31,985 nt of DNA, from positions 1 to 31,985 of the forward strand of contig DCIY01000007.1 of assembly GCA_002317295.1 (NCBI GenBank), in the 5' to 3' direction. The translations under genes were made by a program, and so were the position numbers. This stretch comes from Bacteroidales bacterium UBA1714 (GTDB taxonomy: Bacteria > Bacteroidota > Bacteroidia > Bacteroidales > Paludibacteraceae). The notes under the pieces were generated by a model. That model worked only from the letters and a program-made list of their open reading frames with translations. It was not told the origin of the DNA and ran no database searches. Shown one piece after another: positions 1 to 5,318 of this stretch. Position 1 is the stretch's first letter. Each line of letters begins with the position of its first letter.

Positions 1-90
1 ATACTTTTCAGCGAGAATCAGCATTGGTGGTTCATTGCATGCACAATTGGTGCTGTATCCTATATTAACATTCCGTTAATCGTCCGGTAA
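1..90 (+). CDS. possible C-terminal end of a membrane protein (partial)
   Basis: Frame 1 is open from the window edge to a TAA at 88-90 and reads as 29 residues with a hydrophobic stretch (WWFIACTIGAVSYINIPLIV). This could be the last membrane segment of a protein that begins outside the window. Two other forward frames are open for about the same length and the last codons fall inside an 11-bp tandem repeat, so the reading may be chance. No family is recognised. Confidence 0.2.
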   Translation: MLFSENQHWWFIACTIGAVSYINIPLIVR

Positions 91-116
91 TCGTCCGTTA
101 ATCACCCGTTAATCGT
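73..116. repeat. 11-bp tandem repeat, four copies
   Basis: Four consecutive 11-mers of the form CCGTTAATCGT follow one another. The second has G for T at position 4 and the third ends AC instead of GT. The array lies just left of the duplicated tRNA segment and has no visible coding role. Confidence 0.8.
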
Positions 117-199
117 CCGAAATTATACGAATATTGCTCGAAAAAGGTTTCAAATAAGCAGAGCAAGAGCATACTAAGGTCTCACTATCCTCATACTCG

Positions 200-262
200 G
201 ACGAGCTTGCTCGTACGACACGCAGCATAGCTGCTACGACACGGCACTGCGTGCCTACGACA
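200..262. repeat. three 21-bp units: 14-nt palindrome plus constant TACGACA
   Basis: Units at 200-220, 221-241 and 242-262 each end in TACGACA. The preceding 14 nt differ between units but are always self-complementary: CGAGC-tt-GCTCG, GCAGC-ata-GCTGC and GGCAC-tgc-GTGCC. The unit length is exactly 21. A related two-unit array is at 2097-2138. There is no coding sense in it, and the repeats are too short and the inserts too palindromic for a CRISPR. Confidence 0.85.
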
Positions 263-389
263 ACCACAACAGCGAAAGCGACAACAGCGTCTACTTATTT
301 CAGGGAAAGACAATATAGACCGCTGCGCTTATCTAGATGTCCTAGACGTTCTAGACAAAGCCTTAGAGGGCGCGGGAGAAGACGAGAAT

Positions 390-403
390 TAGTGGAGTAT
401 AGG
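390..403. repeat. 14-bp copy of the tRNA-Ala 3' end
   Basis: TAGTGGAGTATAGG occurs at 390-403 and again at 417-430. The second copy is the 3' acceptor strand and discriminator of tRNA-Ala plus its flank, read on the other strand. The extra copy lies 27 bp beyond the tRNA 3' end and is also present in the duplicate at 2266-2279. It resembles an attachment-site remnant, but no integrase is nearby. Confidence 0.6.
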
Positions 404-419
404 ATAAATTAAGAAGTAG

Positions 420-492
420 TGGAGTATAGGGGACTCGAACCCCTTACCTTAACATTGCGAACGTTACGCTCTACCAGATGAGCTAATACCCC
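420..492 (-). tRNA. tRNA-Ala (anticodon CGC)
   Basis: A 73-nt cloverleaf folds completely on the minus strand. The acceptor GGGGTAT pairs with ATACTCC and includes the G3:U70 pair that marks tRNA-Ala. The D stem is GCTC/GAGC, the anticodon stem TAACG/TGTTA carries loop TTCGCAA (anticodon CGC, codon GCG), and the T arm is AGGGG-TTCGAGT-CCCCT. The discriminator is A. CCA is not encoded. Its promoter is at 521-552. A broken copy lies at 2296-2363. Confidence 0.93.
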
Positions 493-520
493 AAGTGAGA
501 ATGTTTTACATTTGACGATG

Positions 521-552
521 CAAAAGTACTCAAAAAAAATGACATATGCAAA
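521..552 (-). promoter_or_regulatory. Bacteroidota-type promoter for tRNA-Ala
   Basis: On the minus strand TACTTTTG (521-528) matches the TAnnTTTG -7 box, and TTTG (549-552) lies 20 nt upstream as the -33 box. It points to tRNA-Ala, 28 nt away. The same arrangement precedes tRNA-Arg. Confidence 0.75.
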
Positions 553-568
553 AAAAAATGAAGAATTA

Positions 569-600
569 TTTGCACATGTGAAATAAAAGTTGTAATTTTG
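569..600 (+). promoter_or_regulatory. Bacteroidota-type promoter for the ATPase gene
   Basis: TTTG (569-572) and TAATTTTG (593-600) are separated by 20 nt. This faces the ATPase gene at 663 and leaves a leader of about 55 nt. The copy at 2440-2471 precedes the sigma54 regulator, so the ATPase gene appears to sit behind a duplicate of the regulator's promoter. Confidence 0.7.
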
Positions 601-662
601 CAACCGAAAAACATGTAACGAACTTTTCGTTATGAATATATCGTTAAAACATTCATTGTATT

Positions 663-1796
663 ATGGCAAAAAAACAAGTGATTACCAATCCATTTTCGGT
701 AGTTTCCTATTTAGGAAAAGAGTATTTTTGTGATCGTGAATCAGAATCAGCCAAGTTGATTGGTGCACTACAAAATGGTAGGAATATTACCCTTATTAGT
801 CCACGAAAAATAGGTAAAACAGGGTTAATTCATCACGTTTTTGGCTCTATTTCTCCACAAGAAGCGTATTTTTTTTATGTGGATATATATGCCACTCGTT
901 GTTTAGAGGAGTTCACAAAAACTCTTGCCGAAGCAGTATTATCTCAGCAACTCAGGTCGTTTTCTGCCCGAGTTTGGAAAGAGATAGCGCGTTTCTTTAC
1001 GTCGTTACGTCCCACGATTACAGCAGACCCGATAACTGGCATTCCACAGTGTACTGTAGATATTCAACCACAGACAGAAGAATTAACCCTACAGCAGTTG
1101 TTTTTGTACTTGGAGAAAGCCTCCCTGCCATGTTATGTGGCCATTGATGAATTTCAAGCAATAGCGGATTATTCGGATTGTAATATGGAAGCAATGCTTA
1201 GAAGCCATATACAGAAGTTGACAAATGTACACTTTATTTTTGCTGGCAGCAAGAAACATATCATGATGCAGATGTTTGCTTCGCCCAATCGTCCCTTCTT
1301 CCAAAGCACGCAAATGATGTATATCACCACCATTGACGAAGCCTCCTATTATCCATTTGCACTTCGTCACCTGTCTGGTCACAAGCAGTCCATTAGCGAA
1401 AACACCTTTCATGAATTATACACTTTATTAAGTGGGCACACCTGGTATATGCAGTTTATGCTCAATCGTCTATATCAAGATGGCACAAAGGAGATAGACC
1501 ATCTCACCATTATGCGCGTACTACATACGCTCTTACAGGAAAATGCGCCATCTTATCAGACCTATTGTCAATTGATTACTCCTAAACAACTCGCAGTATT
1601 GCAAGCCATTGCACACGAGAAGACTGTTAAACTCTACAATAGCAACGAGTTTCTCAGTAAATACAATTTAGGAGCAGCCAGTTCCGTATCATCTGCCATT
1701 CAGGCATTAACAGACAAGGAACTTCTGTTTGAAGAAAATGGCGAATATTCCGTGTACGATCGTTTCTTCGGTATATGGTTGGCTGACAGACATTAG
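663..1796 (+). CDS. AAA/STAND-like ATP-binding protein with C-terminal winged helix
   Basis: This 377-residue protein has a Walker A loop SPRKIGKTG (about 46-54), a Walker B strand ending in AIDEFQAI (about 160-166) and a sensor-like IFAGS. Its C-terminal part resembles a winged helix (LGAASSVSSAIQALTDKELL). This layout fits the archaeal-type ATPase family (PF01637-like), which is common as scattered paralogues in Bacteroidales and whose cellular role is mostly unknown; links to regulation or defence are only proposed. It is a lone gene between two copies of a tRNA-bearing repeat and looks more AT-rich than the genes to its right, which suggests acquisition. No membrane segment or signal peptide is seen. 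Confidence 0.85.
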   Translation: MAKKQVITNPFSVVSYLGKEYFCDRESESAKLIGALQNGRNITLISPRKIGKTGLIHHVFGSISPQEAYFFYVDIYATRCLEEFTKTLAEAVLSQQLRSFSARVWKEIARFFTSLRPTITADPITGIPQCTVDIQPQTEELTLQQLFLYLEKASLPCYVAIDEFQAIADYSDCNMEAMLRSHIQKLTNVHFIFAGSKKHIMMQMFASPNRPFFQSTQMMYITTIDEASYYPFALRHLSGHKQSISENTFHELYTLLSGHTWYMQFMLNRLYQDGTKEIDHLTIMRVLHTLLQENAPSYQTYCQLITPKQLAVLQAIAHEKTVKLYNSNEFLSKYNLGAASSVSSAIQALTDKELLFEENGEYSVYDRFFGIWLADRH

Positions 1797-1889
1797 CCTG
1801 TTTCTCTACAAATGTCAATACATTTAGGAAATTAATAACAAAAACTGTCAACCAAATTTAGGAAAAGACAGTATCAACTCTTCAAAATA

Positions 1890-1936
1890 CGACAAAATGA
1901 CAAAGTGACAAAGTTTGTCATTTTGTCATTTTGTCG
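1890..1936. repeat. 47-nt near-perfect palindrome built from heptamers
   Basis: Two 23-nt arms (1890-1912 and 1914-1936) are complementary except for one G-T pair, around a single central G. The arms consist of heptamers of the type TGACAAA. It lies 94 bp after the ATPase stop. It could form a cruciform or an RNA hairpin and might end ATPase transcription on either strand, but it is not followed directly by a T tract. The rest of 1797-1975 shows only a small inverted repeat (ACTGTC 1844-1849, GACAGT 1867-1872). Confidence 0.8.
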
Positions 1937-2030
1937 CATAATTTTGTGTTGATTGGTGGGATTGAGAACAGGGTAAGAGCATACTATCCTCCCTCTATCC
2001 TCATACTTAACGACCAAAGGCCTAATGTAG

Positions 2031-2079
2031 AATGCAGAATGCAGAATGCAGAATGCAGAATGCAGAATTCAAAATGCAA
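2031..2079. repeat. heptamer tandem repeat AATGCAG
   Basis: Five perfect AATGCAG units (2031-2065) are followed by AATTCAA and AATGCAA. The preceding AAAGGCCTAATG and the same run of variants recur on the opposite strand at about 9614-9658, so this is a dispersed repeat family. It lies inside copy B and is absent from copy A. Confidence 0.85.
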
Positions 2080-2096
2080 AATGTGCGGCTACGACA

Positions 2097-2138
2097 CGCA
2101 GCATAGCTGCTACGACACGGCGTTTCACGCCTACGACA
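2097..2138. repeat. two 21-bp palindrome/TACGACA units, copy B
   Basis: The unit at 2097-2117 is identical to 221-241. In the unit at 2118-2138 the stem GGCAC/GTGCC of copy A has become GGCGT/ACGCC and loop TGC has become TTC, so pairing is kept. A third TACGACA stands at 2090-2096 without a complete palindrome before it. Confidence 0.85.
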
Positions 2139-2295
2139 ACCACAACAGCGAAAGCGACAACAGCGTCTACTTATTTCAGGAAAAGACAATATAGACCGCT
2201 GCGCTTATCTAGATGTCTTAGACGTTCTAGACAAAGCCTTAGAGGGCGCGGGAGAAGACGAGAATTAGTGGAGTATAGGATAAATTAAGAAGTAG

Positions 2296-2363
2296 TGGAG
2301 TATAGGGCGCCTTCGGCTACTCGAAATCTAGTATATTCGCTCTACCAGATGAGCTAATACCCC
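2296..2363 (-). pseudogene. tRNA-Ala remnant
   Basis: Both acceptor strands, the D arm and the T-loop TTCGAGT of the tRNA at 420-492 are kept, but the anticodon arm is replaced by unrelated AT-rich sequence. An 11-nt insert containing GCC-ttc-GGC interrupts the T stem. No anticodon stem can be drawn and the length is 68 nt, so it should not work as a tRNA. Its promoter (2392-2423) is intact. Confidence 0.85.
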
Positions 2364-2391
2364 AAGTGAGAATGTTTGACATTTGACGATG

Positions 2392-2423
2392 CAAAAGTAC
2401 TCAAAAAAAATGACATATGCAAA
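2392..2423 (-). promoter_or_regulatory. promoter copy upstream of the tRNA remnant
   Basis: TACTTTTG (2392-2399, minus strand) and TTTG (2420-2423) with a 20-nt spacer are identical in layout to the tRNA-Ala promoter. If active, it would transcribe the broken tRNA and the hairpin units leftwards. Confidence 0.6.
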
Positions 2424-2439
2424 AAAAAATGAAGAATTA

Positions 2440-2471
2440 TTTGCACATATGAAATAAAAGTTGTATTTTTG
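2440..2471 (+). promoter_or_regulatory. promoter of the sigma54 regulator/lptE operon
   Basis: TTTG (2440-2443) and TATTTTTG (2464-2471) are spaced by 20 nt. Transcription would start near 2478, leaving a leader of under 20 nt before the ATG at 2495. An AGAAGG lies only 2 nt before that ATG, too close for an ordinary Shine-Dalgarno site. Confidence 0.7.
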
Positions 2472-2494
2472 CACTGCCATTATGGCAGAAGGAT

Positions 2495-3652
2495 ATGACA
2501 AGAGACGAAATTCAAGCAATCAAGCAACGGTTCAACATCATCGGCATGAGTCCGGTTCTGAATCGAGATATCGAGGTGGCAGTACAGGTAGCCATGACGG
2601 ATTTGTCGGTTTTGGTGACCGGCGAATCGGGTGTGGGAAAAGAGTTTTTTCCACAGATTATCCATGCCTATTCCGCCCGTAAACACGGGCCATACTTTGC
2701 CGTGAACTGCGGCGCCATACCCGAAGGAACCATAGACAGTGAGTTATTTGGTCATGAGAAAGGGGCCTTTACGGATGCCCGTTCGGAGCGGAAAGGATAT
2801 TTTGAAATCGCCAATGGAGGTACCTTATTCCTGGACGAAGTGGGTGAGTTGCCCATGCAGACTCAGGTACGGTTATTGCGCGTACTGGAAACGGGCGAGT
2901 TTATTCGTATGGGCAGCAGTCAGGTGCAGAAGACCAATGTCCGTGTGGTAGCCGCCACCAATCTGGATATACCTCGGGCCATCAGTGAAGGCAGGTTCCG
3001 GGAGGATTTGTACTATCGTCTGAACACGGTAGAGATTAAGGTTCCCGCATTGCGTGAGCGCAAGGAAGATATACCGTTGTTGTTTCGTAAGTTTGCCTTG
3101 GATTTTGCCGAGCGCTATCGCATGCCTTCCGTTCGGTTGAGCGAAGAGGCCACGGAACTGCTGAAGAACTATTATTGGCAGGGGAATATCCGTCAACTCA
3201 AAAACATTGCGGAACAGATATCGATTATAGAAACCAATCACGATATCACTGCGGACACATTACGCAAGTATCTGCCGGAGAACGAGCACACTTCTCACTG
3301 GCAATTGGCTCGTCCCGATCAGGCCAGCGGTGATGCGTATATGAATGAGCGCGAATTGTTGTACAAGGTGTTGTTTGAGATGAAGCGCGATGTGGGAGAA
3401 CTCAAGCAGCAGTTGGCACAACTGCGCAGCCAGCCTGCCGGTGCAGCAGTACCCTCCCCCGTGGTGGTGCGTAACGACAAGACGGAGGCGGAAGATATCA
3501 CGCCGGTGGAGATTACCTCCAAGGAGGAAGCGGAACGGGAACTGATTCGCAAATCGCTGGAGCGCAATAAGGGCAATCGCAAGGCCACAGCCAGCGAAAC
3601 GGGTTATTCGGAACGCACATTGTATCGTAAAATTAAGGAATACGGCTTATGA
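2495..3652 (+). CDS. sigma54-interacting transcriptional activator (AAA+, Fis-type HTH)
   Basis: This 385-residue protein begins almost directly with the AAA+ domain: Walker A GESGVGKE (43-50), the sigma54-contact loop GAFTDA (90-95, GAFTGA in most other phyla), Walker B GGTLFLDE and the conserved FREDLYYRLN. A Fis-type helix-turn-helix fills the last ~40 residues (GNRKATASETGYSERTLYRKIKEYGL region). There is no receiver, PAS or GAF sensor domain, so activity must be controlled otherwise or be constitutive. The stop overlaps the start of lptE (ATGA at 3649-3652), implying coupling. The order sigma54 activator, lptE, secG is conserved in Bacteroidales, but its target promoters are not evident here. 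Confidence 0.93.
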   Translation: MTRDEIQAIKQRFNIIGMSPVLNRDIEVAVQVAMTDLSVLVTGESGVGKEFFPQIIHAYSARKHGPYFAVNCGAIPEGTIDSELFGHEKGAFTDARSERKGYFEIANGGTLFLDEVGELPMQTQVRLLRVLETGEFIRMGSSQVQKTNVRVVAATNLDIPRAISEGRFREDLYYRLNTVEIKVPALRERKEDIPLLFRKFALDFAERYRMPSVRLSEEATELLKNYYWQGNIRQLKNIAEQISIIETNHDITADTLRKYLPENEHTSHWQLARPDQASGDAYMNERELLYKVLFEMKRDVGELKQQLAQLRSQPAGAAVPSPVVVRNDKTEAEDITPVEITSKEEAERELIRKSLERNKGNRKATASETGYSERTLYRKIKEYGL

Positions 3653-4155
3653 AAAAGACCCTGGTGTTGTTACTGCCGATACTGATGCTGATGAACGGAT
3701 GCGCCATCAGTTATAAGTTTAATGGTGCGAGTGTCAATTATGAAACCACGCACAGCATCAGTATTGCCGATTTTCCCAACCTGGCTCCATTGGTTTATCC
3801 CCAGTTGAGTAACGACTTGAGCGAAGGTATACGCGATTTGTATTCCCGCCAAACCCGATTGCAGGTATTGCGTAAGGGAGGCGATCTGGAGTTGGAAGGA
3901 GAAATCACCGGATATGAGTTAACTCCCATGGCCATTGCAGCAGACAGTTATTCGAGTGAAACGAAACTGACAATGACCATCAAGGTGCGGTTTACCAACA
4001 ATGTCAATCCGGAAGATAATTTTGAAAAGACCTATTCGGCCTTTCAGACGTTTGATGCCAACCAACTGTTAACCGACGTTCAGGAAGAGCTGTGCGCCAC
4101 CATGATTACCGAATTGGCAGAGAATATTTACAACGATACGGTGGCAAAATGGTAA
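3649..4155 (+). CDS. lptE: LptE-like LPS-assembly lipoprotein
   Basis: This 168-residue lipoprotein has signal sequence MKKTLVLLLPILMLMNGC, with Cys18 as the lipidation site. The body fits the Bacteroidota LptE family (PF04390-like): the opening CAISYKFNGASV, an FPNLAPLVYPQLS segment and a C-terminal helix with ELAENIYNDTVAKW. LptE plugs the LptD outer-membrane channel that inserts lipopolysaccharide. It overlaps the sigma54 activator by four bases and precedes secG after 92 bp. Function is inferred from family form and gene order. Confidence 0.88.
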   Translation: MKKTLVLLLPILMLMNGCAISYKFNGASVNYETTHSISIADFPNLAPLVYPQLSNDLSEGIRDLYSRQTRLQVLRKGGDLELEGEITGYELTPMAIAADSYSSETKLTMTIKVRFTNNVNPEDNFEKTYSAFQTFDANQLLTDVQEELCATMITELAENIYNDTVAKW

Positions 4156-4180
4156 AAAATAGCGAAAAAGCCACTAATTG

Positions 4181-4212
4181 TTTGCATATATCAAAAAAAT
4201 ATTGTAATTTTG
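4181..4212 (+). promoter_or_regulatory. promoter of secG
   Basis: TTTG (4181-4184) and TAATTTTG (4205-4212) are separated by 20 nt, 35 bp before the secG ATG. secG can therefore be expressed independently of the regulator/lptE transcript. Confidence 0.75.
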
Positions 4213-4247
4213 CACGCTAATTGTGAAACATATTAAAAAATAAAGCT

Positions 4248-4577
4248 ATGTATATTCTATTTTCAATCTTGATTGTTATTGCAGCTATATTGCTGATTCT
4301 CCTGGTGCTGGTACAGAATAGCAAGGGAGGCGGTTTGGCTGCAGGTTTTGCCAGTGGTAACCAGGTAATGGGTGCTCCCAAGACGGCTGACTTCCTGGAG
4401 AAGGCCAGTTGGACATTGGCTGCTGTGATTGTCGTATTGAGCATTTTGGCCGTTGGTGTCAATAAGGGCCAACAGGCTGCTTCTGCCAACGACAGCGCTA
4501 TTGTGGAGCAGGTAGAGGAAGCAGCTGCTGCTCTCCCACAACCCGCTGCTGATTACAGCGAAGAAGCTGGTGAATAA
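4248..4577 (+). CDS. secG: preprotein translocase subunit SecG
   Basis: This 109-residue protein has two hydrophobic segments (about 1-20 and 51-70) separated by the family's QNSKGGGLAAGFASGNQ motif. SecG assists SecYEG-mediated export in the inner membrane. The tail beyond residue 75 is rich in Ala and Glu, as in other Bacteroidota SecG proteins. The TAA (4575-4577) directly abuts the stop of the convergent glycosyltransferase gene (4578), with no spacer. A strong terminator for secG transcripts lies inside that neighbouring gene at 4662-4688. Confidence 0.95.
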   Translation: MYILFSILIVIAAILLILLVLVQNSKGGGLAAGFASGNQVMGAPKTADFLEKASWTLAAVIVVLSILAVGVNKGQQAASANDSAIVEQVEEAAAALPQPAADYSEEAGE

Positions 4578-5318
4578 TCACCACGATCCTCGTATGCGTC
4601 CGCCTATCAGGCAGATGAGCATATACAACGGATAGACTATCTCCAATAAGAGAACGATGAGAAAAGAGGCCTTCGGGTCTCTTTTTTTGACCATATGGTA
4701 CTCGATGGGAAACTTGATGAGCAACACAAGAGGGCACAGCAGTTGCAGTACATTGGCCAGTAGCACGACAAGACCGCAGCAGATGATATCCTTATCGCTA
4801 TAATGCGGAGCCTTGCCTGCCCAACGCATTCGTTGGCGGAAAAAGGCACGCCAGGAAGACTGCGCGTAAACGGTGGCTGTGTAACGAGGATCATCCATCA
4901 CCGCAATGGACAGATGGCGGCGCTTAAAACTCTGCAACAGGAACATATCATCTCCGCTGGGAATCTGAGGATACAAGTCCGGGTAGGACTCCAGCCAACG
5001 GTCGCGATGCACAATCAGATTGGCTCCGGAGCACATGACCGCGTGTCCGTGTTGGGCCGAAAGGATGGTCAGGTACTGAATGGCTGCATATTCGGCACAT
5101 TGCAGTCGTTGCAGGAGCGAATGATCTCCCTGCATGTGCAACGGAAGGATGATCAGGTCTGCCTCCAAAGGTGGCGTAGCCACAGGAGGGGTGATATCGT
5201 CATCCTGCAACCACACATAATCCGTTTGGGCCTGGGATATGAGTTTATGCAGCGCATGTTTTTTTCCCAGGCCATCATCATTGATTCCGCGACGGGGGAC
5301 GATAACGGTCAGGGACAT
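4578..5318 (-). CDS. short family-2 glycosyltransferase-like membrane protein
   Basis: This 246-residue protein shows family-2 glycosyltransferase signatures: QDDDITPP (DXD-like, about 37-44), GDDMFLLQSF (acceptor-site acid) and QRMRWAGK (QxxRW). Two or three C-terminal membrane helices follow (ICCGLVVLLANVLQLLCPLVLL and ASFLIVLLLEIVYPLYMLICLIGG). The usual N-terminal nucleotide-binding half, with its IPxxNE motif, is cut to about 30 residues, so the enzyme is short for its family. The acceptor and sugar are unknown. The start overlaps the end of aroA by 10 bp. The 3' part carries the convergent secG terminator. Confidence 0.75.
   Translation of the reverse strand: MSLTVIVPRRGINDDGLGKKHALHKLISQAQTDYVWLQDDDITPPVATPPLEADLIILPLHMQGDHSLLQRLQCAEYAAIQYLTILSAQHGHAVMCSGANLIVHRDRWLESYPDLYPQIPSGDDMFLLQSFKRRHLSIAVMDDPRYTATVYAQSSWRAFFRQRMRWAGKAPHYSDKDIICCGLVVLLANVLQLLCPLVLLIKFPIEYHMVKKRDPKASFLIVLLLEIVYPLYMLICLIGGRIRGSW
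4662..4688 (+). terminator. intrinsic terminator of secG, inside the convergent gene
   Basis: A 10-bp stem (4662-4671 with 4676-4685, one G-T pair) closes a UUCG tetraloop and is followed by seven T (4682-4688). It is 85 bp past the secG stop. On the other strand the same bases encode part of the glycosyltransferase (KKRDPKASF). Confidence 0.85.

Larger units (their letters stand above)
165..602. repeat. long direct repeat, copy A (intact tRNA)
   Basis: This segment recurs at 1975-2473. From about 215 to 420 the two copies align at a constant offset of 1876 and from about 470 to 602 at an offset of 1871. In order, copy A carries a three-unit palindrome array, a conserved non-coding stretch, tRNA-Ala and a divergent promoter pair. 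The ATPase gene lies between the copies. It looks like a segmental duplication associated with arrival of that gene; no integrase or transposase is present. Confidence 0.85.
1975..2473. repeat. long direct repeat, copy B (broken tRNA)
   Basis: This is the second copy of 165-602. It begins AAGAGCATACTA and runs to the promoter before the sigma54 regulator. It differs from copy A by a heptamer-repeat insertion (about 2011-2085), a rewritten palindrome (2118-2131) and a rebuilt tRNA centre. Between 2132 and 2296 only about two bases differ from copy A. Confidence 0.85.

Noticed and set aside
200..262. CRISPR array
   Set aside because: The constant part is only 7 nt and the variable parts are palindromes of 14 nt; there are no spacers of 25-40 nt and no cas genes.
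663..1796. Transposase or integrase for the flanking duplication
   Set aside because: The protein has Walker A and B motifs and a winged-helix end, with no DDE or tyrosine-recombinase motif.
1931..2288. Short plus-strand reading frames across copy B
   Set aside because: They consist of heptamer repeats and hairpin units, with low-complexity translation and no recognisable domain.
2296..2363. Functional second tRNA-Ala
   Set aside because: No anticodon stem forms, the T stem is interrupted, and the length is 68 nt.
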